A stretch of 64,000 nucleotides of DNA from Nymphaea colorata (Eukaryota; Streptophyta; Magnoliopsida; Nymphaeales; Nymphaeaceae): contig NC_045139.1 in the NCBI RefSeq assembly GCF_008831285.2, positions 19,356,392 through 19,420,391 of the forward strand, in the 5' to 3' direction. Positions 48,731-61,110 of this stretch are shown piece after piece. Under the pieces are notes generated by a model. That model saw nothing but the letters and a program-made list of their open reading frames with translations. It was not told the origin of the DNA and searched no databases. Positions within the stretch are counted from its first letter, which is position 1. The number at the start of each line of letters is the position of its first letter. The translations under genes were made by a program, and so were the position numbers.

Positions 48731-51075
48731 GCGAGCTTTTTACTGCATGTACTGCTAAATGCCAAAGCTTACAACATTCCTCCGGTGAAAAATAGTTGGA
48801 CAGGAAGATGTAGTCCATGTGGGAAAGATTCACCCATTGACCTCGAGCATCACTTTGTTGTTATGATTCTTGTTGCTTTATTCGAGTCGTTTTGTTCTTG
48901 AACCCAGAGTGGCACAGTTTCAACAGAGATGTAAATCAACAAAAACCGTTCTCTCTCTCTCTCTCTATCTCTCTGCATATATACATCTCTCTTACAGATG
49001 GATTGCTGGTTGAGGGACGTAGTCAACAGTGACTACCATTAATAAACAATAACTCTCTCGGCTTGAGGACGAAGCGTGAACTTAGGCCAACTCTCGTTGT
49101 TTCTGTGACTGGAAAGTGGAAGGAAGGGGAAAAGGTGGGGGAGGGAAGAGGGGAAAAGGCCGTATTTGACTTTGACATGACCAGCAGCATGTGTGCCTTC
49201 CTACCTTTACAGATACGTCTGCTCTCTGTAATCATTTACCTTCTCGCTTCCCCAAGCAAACCAAATCATGCTCATGTTTTAATTCCCATCCCCCCCTCCC
49301 AACGGCCATTATTAAAAAGTTAAGGTTCCAAATCCTCTCCCGGATCATCATAAATTACGGTGGTACAATTTTTCAAACTTCAACTTTTCAATTTCTTTCT
49401 CGATTTACTTCTGAATGACAAGCTCGTGCTGCCTTGTTGGTATTGACCAATTCATACCTACCCGTCTTCACTGCCCGTGAGTTGTTTTTCTTGGTACTGC
49501 AAAATGCACAACCATCGTTCATTTTTCTGTCTGACTCGATGTATGTTTACAATAAATGTGTTGATATGCTAATGTTGTCGACTTGAATCTTATAGTCGAA
49601 TGACCGTCCTAAATGTTTGGCCTCTGGATTATAAAATGAACACAGCTGAAGAAGATGCCACGATATGGTATCACCACGTTTGTCTTCATGTAGGTTACGT
49701 AGGTGTATCTATTGAGTATTTGAGATAACAACATAAGAAGGAGATAATGGCAGATGTAGAGATAATGCTAAATGCTACGAGTAAGAGAAGAAAAACAGTG
49801 ATGTTTTTTTTGCTGTTTAAAGAAATATATTAGTCATAATGATATGTAGGTAAGGATTGATTGATAAATTTTGTTTTGAATGTTTTTTTTTTGTTTTTTT
49901 TGTCCATGCAAAAGTTTTTTTTTGCATTAATCATGGACATTTTTTGTTACGATTAAAATGACACACAAAAAATAATACACGGCACGGCGTATATAACCAG
50001 CTTCTTTTGTTAAAATGGTAATTAGTATTGTCTTAAGGCCATGTTTTAAATTAAAAAACTAATTGGTAGATATGGCAGTTGCAATATTTTATATGACTAG
50101 CTTTTTTGGGTGAGTAGGGTGACTTGTTGATCATTTCATTAAATTTTTGTCTCGTTAGGGTATTGGGTCTGTATTTGGTGTTGTGTTTTGTTTTGCTTGT
50201 GCTAGGGTTTGCTTTTGGTGGCTTTGAGTGCCGCTTTTACTGTGTTTTAATTTGCATATTGGTGATCTTTTGTGATATAAGAAGTTGATGTCCTTTACAT
50301 TCAAAATGAAAATCATGACTGACTTTTCAATTCTTGTTCACTTGGATTGGGTAATACAACAATAAGGGCTTCAAAAGCTTATACTTTTTAATTGGGGATA
50401 TCATAGCTCGATTGTCCAGTTCAGTATATTGTAAAGCTTGAAAATTGCATCGACTTTTACGTTACCCAAAAAGCGCTTCACATATGGATCGCAGCAAATT
50501 TGAAAGTTGAGTATTATTATATAAACCGTATCGGCAGTAAATGTAAGGCAAGATTTAGAGTGCAACCTAAATCAATCAAAACTATAAATGTTAACTATAG
50601 ATGCATTTAAATACACATTGCTTCTTACCATATGGACATTTAACCTTGGAAATTTTGTTGACATATTCCTAAGCCTAAGAATGGAGGTGCACTTTGTCCA
50701 AAGAATATGTTGATAGGTAGATACCAGGCTACTTGCGTAGGGGATAAAAACCATAGCTTTAAAATTCATGTTACAAAGTATTTCAAACAAAATGTGAACT
50801 TTCTAATGTTTTTACAAACACTAATTTAATGTAAATCATGATTTAGTTCAAGTCATTTTTGTAAAAATAATTGATCTTTGTACTATCAAAATTTTGATGT
50901 TATAAGAGAAATTCATTTTTTACTATTAAAAAAACATTATTTAAGTAAGAAAACGACTAACTTAATGTATGCTTCTCATCAAATCACATTTAAAATCATT
51001 TCTATAAGGTTCGACTGTTAAAAAGAAAAATTAATAATTAATTAAATGGGTCTGGTTTTCGACTCCTACTCAAGT

Positions 51076-51750
51076 ATTATTCAAGCCCTGCACAGCAAAT
51101 CCAAATCCGAGAACTTTAATTTCATCCAAGCCAGATTTGGCTTCTTTCGATGATTCCCATCTCATTGTGGAACAGCGGATTAAACAATATAACGCCTGAT
51201 CAGAGTCAGCGGAGCCAGAATTTTTTCGTTACAGGAGCTAACTATAGTTTCAAAATTTCAACAGAGGAGCTGAAATATAACTTTTCAAAACTTATTAAAC
51301 TAACATTTTTAAGTTTTTGAATTTTTGTTTTAAAATGTGAGGGGAGGCCATGGTCCTTGCCAACCACATTTGTCTCCGCCCTTGTGTTGTGTTTGTGTGT
51401 AGTGTACCCATGTGTATACACACAACACAACACAAGGGGCGGAGGTACATGTGGCTGGCAAGGACCCTGGCCTTCCCTCACATTTTTAAAAAATTCGAGA
51501 AAACTTCTATGTAAGTTTTAAAAATATTAATTTAATAAGTTTTCAAAAATTATATTTCGATTCCTCTTAAAATTTTGAAACTATAGTTAGCCCATGCAAC
51601 AACGAAAAATTTTTCTACTGACTCTTGTCAGACATTACATTGTCTAATCCGCTGTTCGAGAATGAGATGGGAATCCTCCAAAAAAGCCAAATCTGGCTTG
51701 GATGAGATTGAAAGTCCTCGGACTTGTCTTTGCTGTACGGGGTTTGAATA
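51076..51750. repeat. Long inverted repeat (two head-to-head MITE copies)
   Basis: The left arm (51076-51401) and right arm (51414-51750) are reverse complements with scattered mismatches, and only about 12 bp separate them (GTGTACCCATGTG region). Each arm contains one MITE copy of the AGGGGCGGAG family plus about 125 bp of outer sequence (AGCGGATTA, ATGGGAATC or ATTCCCAT, AAGCCAGATTTGGCTT). The centre holds CTTGTGTTGTGTTTGTGTGT facing its complement. A transcript across it would fold into a hairpin of about 330 bp. No target-site duplication is obvious. Confidence 0.9.
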
Positions 51751-52330
51751 GGGGCCGGATGAGACAAAGAAGTGGGGCGGGGAATTCAGCTAAAACATCA
51801 TCTGCTCTGATTAAATCTTGGACTCGAGTGAGACCGAACCGTTAAGGTGCTAGCTGTTGTTGCCTTCGTTCGAAAAATGGGTACGATAGGGTTGATGAAG
51901 CATGTGAATCAGAAGAGACAATCTGGTTTGTGCTGATCATAGTTACTGTTATGAGGGAAAAGCATAACAAATTAACTGCGGTCTTTTCTCCTGGTGTTGG
52001 GCTATATATATATATATGTGAATGTTTATGTACGCAAACTTAACATGAAACATGTCTCAATTCAACTAATTGTTTTAATGAAAAAAATTATTGCTTTTTC
52101 TTTTTATGTTATAAGAGCCGTTCATTTTTTTATTACTATAAAAACATTATTAGACTGAAAAACGATAAATCTACTCATGTTTTTCATCAAAACATTTTTA
52201 AGATCACATTCATGCGGTTAGATTGTACAAAAAAATCATTTAATCATTAATTATGAAGAAGCTGGCACTTATCCCTGGCCTAATGGTATGGATAGAGAGA
52301 CGGGGAGAGAGAGATTAATAACTCTCACGT

Positions 52331-52358
52331 AATATATATATATATATATATATATATA
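52331..52358. repeat. (TA)n microsatellite
   Basis: This is a short TA tract preceded by AGAGAGAG-type sequence. Confidence 0.9.
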
Positions 52359-53255
52359 AACGCCTAAAACGGACAAATAACATGTTATGATTTTAATCTG
52401 AAGACATAAAGATGGTCATCACTTTTTTCGATATAAACTATACTTCGTTTTGAAATTTACCAAGATATTGATTTTTGAGAATCGGGTCAACTATTTTATA
52501 ATGTTTTCTATGCCATTTATATGGCAATTGCTGCAAGTTATCTACGTACGCAATTTTGTCCAATTCCACATATTTCCTCCACTGAACAAAGGTAATGCCT
52601 TTAGGGTTGCACTGAGCCAATTAAATTAAGTGTGCAATTTCTTATATAAAGTATATAAACAGAACAAAAACGGGATAATGGACATAAGTGTTCCTCTTCA
52701 AGGAACAAAATCAAACGATGGACAGTAGAACAGCGTACTATCAGTCCTTCAATTCCATTATTTTGTGTTCCTTCACGGGAACACAAGGGTTTGGAAGTTC
52801 TTCTCTCGACGTCAATTTAGCGCTCAAGAATTTTACATCGTCCAACATAACACTACAAGTGTCTGTCCGGTACTTTGTCATTATTGGCATAGTTCTCTCT
52901 CTCTCTCGTGTTTTGATACCTCTGCCTGTGTGTGCATACTTGTGGTGGACCATTTTTCTCCTATTTCACACTTAAAATCATGTATTTTTTTTATAGTTTA
53001 AGTTTTGTGTGTTCCAAGAAAGTTGTAAGTGCTAGACACTTAGATGCTCCACAAACAAGAAACAAACTCATCGTTTCTTCTTTTCTAGATCGTTAATTGA
53101 GAGAAAAATAAGGAGAAAGATGTATAAACTAATATTAAATGACAAAATTATCTTATTACATCGGCATTTTTGCTCTCTCAATTACCAGTCTGTAAAAGAT
53201 CAAGCATTGAGATTGTTCCTGTTCCGTCTATCATTTAAGTGTTTCGCACCTGTTA

Positions 53256-53391
<136 letters not shown>

Positions 53392-53562
53392 TCATTCAGT
53401 TAATAATTGGCATTGCTTTATTAATTAAGGGTCTGATCCCCAGTTACATGTGACTGGATCATAACAAGTGCTATCCAAATCAATCTTTCTCGTTCAATAC
53501 TAAGTATAAATAAGGACTCGCTCACGTTGCAATGCTAGCTGCCTGTGCGCTTCATTTCTGCT

Positions 53563-53967
53563 TCATGTCCCCAGTTGGCAACCGAAGTGAAGGACCGTCT
53601 CAGTGGGATGTGCAGTGATCAGCCTCGGTCTCAGAACCACTTCTGGGACGTCGTCTGACTGACTTTCTTTATCATTTTTTTGTTTATGCGATCCTACCAA
53701 AGGATGTGCAAATGCATCCTCGTTGCGGCCATAGATTCTCTCGTGGGATTCGAGAATCGCGCATCCTAGGTGGGAAGCATCTTGTTCTCTTTTACTGGTA
53801 ATTCGACGTTTAATCATCCCACAGAATGAAAAAGCATTTAGTTTTCTCTCTTTTGATCTTTCAGATATAACTGTGGACCGGTTATATGTCTTTGGCATAT
53901 TCTCAATGTCCGATAGAAGTTCTTGCATTTCCAACTGAGGTGCCGAAATGTTGGATCTGCACCACAT
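53563..53967 (-). other. Unrecognised 134-codon open frame
   Basis: This open frame encodes a hydrophilic protein rich in Ser, Arg, Lys and Glu with two basic clusters (SERSKERK, MIKRRITSKR). It lies 550 bp beyond the AMY2 stop on the same strand. I recognise no domain and see no TATA box, splice signals or family similarity. Its length is unusual for chance in AT-rich DNA, but the evidence for a real gene is weak. Confidence 0.25.
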
Positions 53968-54517
53968 CCACGATGTTTGGACTTTGGACCCAGATCAGAC
54001 TTTGAAAGTACTGATACAAAAGGTCCACGTCGATGGTTAATTTGAAAAGCAATGTCAGGATAGTGTTTTCTATAGTAAGAATCGAACTTTGGTTAACATG
54101 TGTAAAAGACAGATGGACATAGTTACAGTTGCAGGCTTGCAGCAGTGTAAAACCGCGTGGGCAGCGTATGATCTTGACTCTGACCGCCATTCTGACAGTC
54201 AAAGCTCAATACACTGCTTCAACCTCCTTGGAGTTAAATTTGGTTGGTAGATGCAGTGACATGCAATAGTGCTGCGCAAGACAGACTCATTTGCAGGATT
54301 AGATGGGGAAGGGAAACATTTTTGTAATATAAAAAGACGACATATATATCAATATGCTGTATTCACGGAAACTAGTATTTCATGTACGTGTCTTTTGGTG
54401 TTATTTATTCTATGCTTATATCGCAACCATTATCTAAGAAGATACATAAAGTAAAGACATAATCATCGTGTAAAAAGCCTTCTATAGCAATCAACCGAGT
54501 GCCAACAAGAGGAAGGA

Positions 54518-57500
54518 CTATTCCTTGTGCCAGACAGCGTATCTATCACCACTAGTTGCCAGCTTCCACTCCCTGCCACTGGGACACCATGAAGCCTCTC
54601 CTAGCTTCATGCAGATCCTCTCTCCAACCATTGCTGAATAGAGATTTGCTTGGGCTGCTAGGATCCTGATTGAAGAACGACTATGGATTCCTTGTTGCTT
54701 TCTCACGTCGATCTGTATTCATGGAAAAAGTCCAGTTAACAACTTCAAAGAAAACTAATTTTAGACAAAAAATGGTATTAGGTGCTGCAGTGATAACACT
54801 GGCATACCAATTTCACAATTTGATCATGAATGGAGGAGCCCCAGTCATAAAAATGGTCATAGAAAACTGTGGGTATGCCAGGATGTGTAAGTATGTATGC
54901 ATATCCCTGAAAAAAGATTAAAAAGTTTATCAGCGACCGAGATATATTGAAAATACCATGCTTATGAGCAAATTACAGAAGTTGCAGAGCAATTATATGG
55001 ACATGGATAATCACACGCTAGTTACATTCCGAGACTTTGTCTCATAGACTTTGGCCAGATCAGGTTGATATGAGAAAGATATGATGCAAAAGAACAACAG
55101 TACCAATTGAATACGTTGTCAAGTATATGACAAACAACATGAAACTACTGCACTTGAGTTCAATTAACATGCAAAAAGAACATGGTAAGGTGCGGGGAAT
55201 ATTGTATCTCTGCTGCACATAAAATACCCTGCATATAACTAAATTTGTGCGTTTTGTGTTTCAGATAGTGAAAAGAAGAAACTAAGGTACCTCCATAACA
55301 TGATGAGATGGAAAAGGCCAATGACCCTGAAACCATGAAATCGCAGGATATTAGATTACAAAGTGAAAGGAAGCTTGGCCATCAAACATGTAAAGCTTTT
55401 ACTAATAAAATTGACAAATCCAATTAATGTTTAAGGAGAAACAATAAAAGAGCTCAATCTTACCTGGGTTGAACCTGTATCATGGTTCTCTATAAATGTC
55501 ACAGCCCTTGAAGGCCACCATCCCATTACTCCAGGTGGCTTCCCATGAGGATCACTCAAACGCCAATATTCACCCTTAACAGCTTCCTAACATGACAAAA
55601 ACATCAAGGCTCAGTACACGAAAAAATATCATAAAGCACACAATATACAGAAGAACATGTACACAATAGTACCTGAAGAATGCCTTTGGTAGTGAAATCA
55701 AATGCTGCACAAAGCCCTCCTGTTCTGTCAATCCAATTAATAATTCTCTGTCGATGGCTATCTGGTGTGAAACAAGAAACAAAACATGAAGTTTTTATGT
55801 TTCATGCATCACCATTGAAGAAGATAATAACACACATTGATTTATAATAAAAGTAAAAAAGAAAGGTGGGAGAATGATATATTAGTTGATAAAAAAATAT
55901 AAAATAAAAAATAAAATGTGGCTGAGGTACCATCTTGCTAATAAACTACCGTTCTTATTTATCTTATTGCCAGGACACTCCATGAAGAATAACCTGAAAA
56001 GAATGCAGCACATTGATTTGTTGTGGTACCCATATTGATTGTTTCGGATATTAGGTTCACTTCTAAATCTTCAGTCATTTCAGTTTCTCATCATGGAACC
56101 CCACCAACTGTCTTCCCATGATCCCATCAAATGAGCCACTGTTCAATCATCAATGCCTGCTGCAGCATAGCACGCCACCAGGTATCTTCTTTCTGCTGTG
56201 AATTCTACATCGGTCCTTCACTAAATTTATCTCAACGCCTTCAAGCATTCTTTTTTTCACCAATCTTTTCCATAAGAAACCCAAAAAAGAACACAGAACC
56301 TGGGTACTTCTCATTTAGGGGCCCATACTAAAGCAGCACAGGTGCTACATTTGGTCCTAAAGAGCCTAGACACAGCTTTTGACTATATAACCACATGATT
56401 ACACACAAGGCTCTAAAACTCCTCCTGGCCCATGAAGAACAAGGCCAGAGCTCATCTATTATGTACTTCAGTTTATAGGATCTGACATGTGCCACAAAAC
56501 ATGGATATTTTATTCCCACCAACCAATAACATGTTATCACTTAAATGAACAATAGGATATAAATTGTAACTACATGGTCTTCTCACATACAAAGACCAGC
56601 AAAATTTCGAAAACGTTAAGTCATAGGGTGGAATAGAAATACATACAAAAAAGTAAACCAAATACCTTGATTATAATCCAAGTGGTAACTAGGGGGAGTG
56701 TAATTGCAAGAATCCCAATACTCCCCCACCGCCAATATTGGACAGGACTGCTCAATATACTCTTTCACAAATTTTGCAGAGTACCTGAATGCAATGTAAC
56801 AAATAAATGAACATCAAAGTTCCCGGCTGAACAATGAATAGTCCATTACAGCTCCATATACAAGTATAACTTTACCCCTTAGCAAAATCAAAACGGAAAT
56901 CTTGAAAGCCGGCATTCTTTCGGAGCCATTTCAGCCAAGATGTAATATCATCACGTACAAATTGTTGAGAGTGGTCGATGTTCGGCACTCCATGAAAGTT
57001 GTCCCCAGTGCTTTTATTCCCCTATAGCAGAAACAAAACAGTTACCTCTTTCTGCTGACAAACATGCTTGGAAAATTTACTTTTAAAAGAAGTGACCATG
57101 ATAATTCAGTTTCCAAAAAACAACTTCAATAGTCAGAATTCAAGTCCATTAAGAATTTTAAAAACCCAAAATTCCAGATTACCTCTTTCTGCTGACAGAC
57201 AAACATGCTTGGAAAATTTACTTTTAAAAGAAGTGACCACGATAACTCAGTTTCCAAAAAAACAACTTTAATAGTCATATTTCAAGCCCATTGAGAATTT
57301 TAAGCACCCAGAATTCCAGAGAAAGAATAGATCGCTTTTAAGCACCCAAAACAATTCAGGCGATCATGCATAAGAGCTCACTAAGAACTTTTCTGTCATG
57401 CCACAATGCTACCCAATTGGAAGCACCAAAAAATCTAAAAGAAATAAAGATTAAGAAAATAAACCTGCTTTTTCAAATGATATAGAAATGAACCATGTCA

Positions 57501-57632
57501 AAGTTTTATGGTTCTCCAAATTTTGTACTATGTTTTTCTATCTGTGATGACAAATATTTTAAGTTTTTCCGATTTTTTGTCAAATCAAAAAAGTTCTAAT
57601 GTTTTAAAATTGAAAGTTAATGAACACATGCA

Positions 57633-57666
<34 letters not shown>

Positions 57667-60068
57667 TTTGTATGCAATATGATCGTGCTCAAGTATCATT
57701 CATAATATCAGCCATTTGAATTTTCTAGTCATCAGCTTCCGAGCTAAAATGAGTACATATACGTTGACAATATCCATGTGAAATTACATGCATTTTTCTA
57801 AGTTGCACACATACCAGTCCACCAGTGCAAGAAGTGACAGCACGTTCGTCCCATGATAGCGGAATGCCATCATAACGGTTAAATGAACCACCATGCCCTC
57901 TTGTGGTTCCAACACGATGATTAATGACTATGTCAGCCATGGGTCTGACATGATGACGCTGCAGCTCTCTGAGCAAAGATTTTAATTGGCTTTCTGAACC
58001 ATATGCAGAGTTGAGAGAGTATAAATTCTGTGGCAAGTAACCTGTGAATTGAATATAGGAAACAAGTGAATCTTTACAGACAGGGAGTATTATTATAGGA
58101 AGCAAAAATAATAGAGACGAGAATATAGAAACTGACCTTCCGGGGAGAAAGAATGAGTTGCTGGAGGCAACCATATGGAGGTGAATCCAGACTTCCCAAT
58201 ATCAGAAGCTTTATTTTCTAAGTTTTGCCACCAATTGTGCTTGTGTGATTCCCAATTGAAACCCTAAAAACAATATAATGAATAAACAAGGAATAGCCCA
58301 GCTTATATGTTGTATTTTATCTTGGACTTCATGCAAGCATAAGAATTCTACAAAAACAGAGCAACCCACTGTCTGCAAATTGCAAGTTAGTGAACCAGCA
58401 TGGCCACTTAGATATATGCCAGCAGTACTCAACTGCAGCAGTTGAAAGAGCAGAAATAGGGAACACTTTTGTCGGTCATTTTATTCTTACCTGGATGTGC
58501 CCTTTTTGCAATTTGTTTCAAAAAATTCTAGATATATGAAGGAACTAATTCTCAGCATAATAACAAATACACAAAAAATACCATGCTTTCATATCACCAT
58601 CTTGATAATTGCTGGAATATATGCCGATTAACCTAGAACTTATGACACTGATAAGAACAAGTACAAGAAAATGATGAAAAGACGAACTGACAGTTTCAGT
58701 TTGTGTCAGACCTCCTTTTGGACCATTGCTATTTATGACGTCCCTTGATAACTTGCATGCCATGAATGTATTGAGCCAAATGGCAGCCCAAAGTAGAGAG
58801 TTGATTGCATCATTTTATAATAGAGTATCGCTGTTAACATATGCTCAATCTGGATGCATACAAGCATGAACAATAAGTTTGTTGATTTCTTTGGACTAGG
58901 TATAAAATTGAGGTCATCTTTCAAAGTTACAAATGGAAACAGAAAGAAAATAGATAAAGCAATCGTCATGTGAATAAAATTTCTAAAACAAAGATAACAT
59001 GAATTGAAATCAAAGGACTGTTTCAGAAAGAAAGTTAACCAAAATGACATTTTCATGCATGCATTGCGATCAAACTAAAAACATGCATTCAATGACAAAA
59101 AGTTGCGCTACAAATAAAAAAGAAATAAGAAATTAACTTACAATTGGAAACTTTTCATCACAATTTATTAGTAATTTTGGTTTATCACAAGAAGAAATAA
59201 GTTGAAGCATGCACCTGCAAAAGTATGTCCCTTCCACCTCTTAAAGCTCCATCTACAAGACAAAGATCTCGGTTAAATAGACATCAAAATATCAGTATAC
59301 ATGCATCTCTCTCTCTTTCTCTCTCATATTTTTGAATATATGCAAACACACATACTCATGGATATGTGAGGTTTTTTAAATAATCAGAAAATGCTAGAAA
59401 ACTAATATTTTTTATTTCTAAACATGACATGTCCAATGATCATACATGTCAGTTTATGTGCATTAGCATTATGAAGATCCACTGTTCTTCTGCTGAGTAG
59501 AATGTTCACTTCAATGAATGGTACAATTTAAAGTGAATTATGTATATGCCTAAAAACAATCAAATAGGAGATTCCGTCTAGATAGTCAAGATTATGAAAC
59601 TAAGGCAACAGAGAAGGATTTATTGGATAAGGAGCAGTGAGGAGACAAAGAAGTACCTTCTAGAGATCCCATCCAGGCAGACCTTTCATTTGATACCTGC
59701 ATCAAAGGGACATGTAAGCAAAGCAGCTCGTGTTGATACAGACATTCATTTTAATTAAGGCCTCCAGTACTCAATGATCTGCCAAGGCTACATATCAGCT
59801 CTGACAGTCAGCACTTTAATTATGCAAACCGCTTTTAGTTTAAATGGGTTAGTTCTACTGTTTCAGGTCATTTGCCTAAGGATTAGATTTTCAATAAATT
59901 TCAATCCAATCAAAGCCAGTTTACCCTTCCCACTACTAGAAATTCATGAAAGTTCAATTTATTCGACAGTAAAGAGCTTTCAGAAAGAAAAAATATGAAA
60001 GAAGGACGAAAATGGAAATAGACAATACGTGAAGTAGCATAAATTCTTACATCATTCAACGAGCCCAT
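54518..60068 (-). CDS. AMY2: Alpha-amylase, family two (AMY2-type, cytosolic)
   Basis: Twelve coding exons (60068-60051, 59696-59657, 59252-59215, 58263-58137, 58041-57815, 57021-56876, 56784-56666, 55761-55673, 55586-55464, 55326-55291, 54906-54808, 54712-54518) join through GT-AG introns into 418 residues, matching Arabidopsis AMY2 (413 by memory). It is a GH13 enzyme that hydrolyses internal alpha-1,4 bonds of starch or glucan. Key positions are MADIVINHR (D111, H116), DFRFDFAKG with nucleophile D195, VGEYWDS with acid/base E220, and FIENHD with D304. The C-terminal beta domain ends [18 protein letters not shown]. There is no signal or transit peptide: the protein starts MGSLND-VSNERS, the family-two pattern. 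All catalytic residues are present. ATG 60068 was chosen because MGSLND joins in phase to the next exon and fits family N-termini; M28 in exon 2 is less likely. Confidence 0.94.
57044..57318. repeat. 137-bp tandem duplication in an AMY2 intron
   Basis: Units 57044-57180 and 57181-57318 both begin ACCTCTTTCTGCTGACA and share ATGCTTGGAAAATTTACTTT. The first base lies about 20 bp beyond the exon at 56876-57021, on the acceptor side. The copies differ at a handful of sites. Confidence 0.93.
57636..57663. repeat. (TA)n microsatellite in an AMY2 intron
   Basis: This is a TA tract of about 28 bp. It has no further significance that I can see. Confidence 0.9.
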
Positions 60069-61110
60069 GTCTTAAGAAAGATTTTCAGTTCAAAGTCCCC
60101 TTCAAGATGAAAGCAGGCTTAGCCTCTGCACAGGATGAGCAATTGCCATTGCATATGAGTTGACGTATGAAGAAAGAAAAGAGCATAGCCCCCAAGAAAA
60201 TTAACATACACAAGTTGCAGAATTGAAGTCCCAATACCGACTATAGCAGAAAATAAATACTTAACCAGAGAATTATTTGCAGAATCATAAGTCCCTGAAA
60301 ACTGAAAAGGATATAGCCGAAGGCCTTATTCAATTTCATCAATGACAAAAAATATCTCTTATATCACCATGCAAACCAAAGATCATGGAAGAACCAGACT
60401 AGCGAAACAGATAGCCTTCTTAACAGCATACCACTCTAATCTGCTCAATTAATTTCACAAAAGAGGGTGGTTAGCTTTCGGTATCCTCTATGCAGAATCA
60501 AATACAGTAACATGAAAACCACATGAAGAAGTCTGACACCATTGACTCTTCCAGCACGCAACAATCTTCTGGTACTCCTTTCAATTCTAAAATAGATGGA
60601 TACCAGCTTCTGCCTGGCAAAAGGTTCCAAACCGTCACGTGCTCTCAGACACACACACATCATCTTCAACTCAATAAATCCATTAGTTCTCCAACAGAGG
60701 AACAGATCGATATAGGGCAACGAAACAAGTACAAACAAAACGATGATAAAAGAAAGCATACCAACCTCAGTCCAAGATGCAAATAACAGAGACAGATATC
60801 AAAATTCAAAAATCAGTTTGTCCCTCATAGCAAGAAAAACTCCACCCGATAATCAAAGTCGGGAGAAAGAAAAAAGACGACTCAAAGATCAATGGAATAG
60901 CCAAATGACAAAGCCATACCAGGCAATCACCACATTCACAAGCAAGCGACGGAGAGCTTCCTTCTGCTTCTTCAGGTAATAACCAACAAGCCCAACGTCG
61001 AGATGATCCTGCAGTTTCTTTGGCGCGAAAAGCCGCCTTTTAAAACGAGCAAAAGGAGAAGGGGGGGGGGGGTGAGAGAGGAAGGGGAGGGGAGGGGATT
61101 CCGTGATTCC
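60069..61110 (-). other. Probable 5' leader, leader intron and promoter of AMY2
   Basis: CTTAAG just upstream of the ATG at 60068 could be a splice acceptor, and CTG|GTATGG at 60920/60919 a donor, giving a leader intron of about 850 bp with a first exon near 60920-61100. Pyrimidine-rich sequence (minus strand) and an E2F-like dyad (61019-61030) lie there. An open stretch on the minus strand around 60890-61060 has no ATG and is probably leader sequence. This layout is inferred. Confidence 0.4.
61019..61030. promoter_or_regulatory. E2F-like dyad site near the AMY2 5' end
   Basis: TTTGGCGCGAAA matches the E2F/DP consensus TTTSSCGC on both strands (TTTGGCGC on plus and TTTCGCGC on minus). It lies about 950 bp upstream of the AMY2 ATG, within or just upstream of the inferred first exon. 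Confidence 0.4.

Noticed and set aside
55464-55586. E before NHD in the amylase motif FIENHD, where barley amylases have D
   Set aside because: The catalytic Asp is the one in NHD, which is intact; the E variant also occurs in other plant amylases as I recall, so this is not a defect.
60890-61060. Minus-strand open stretch reading GYYLKKQKEALRRLL
   Set aside because: It has no ATG and ends in a stop shortly after; it fits the inferred AMY2 leader better than a separate peptide.
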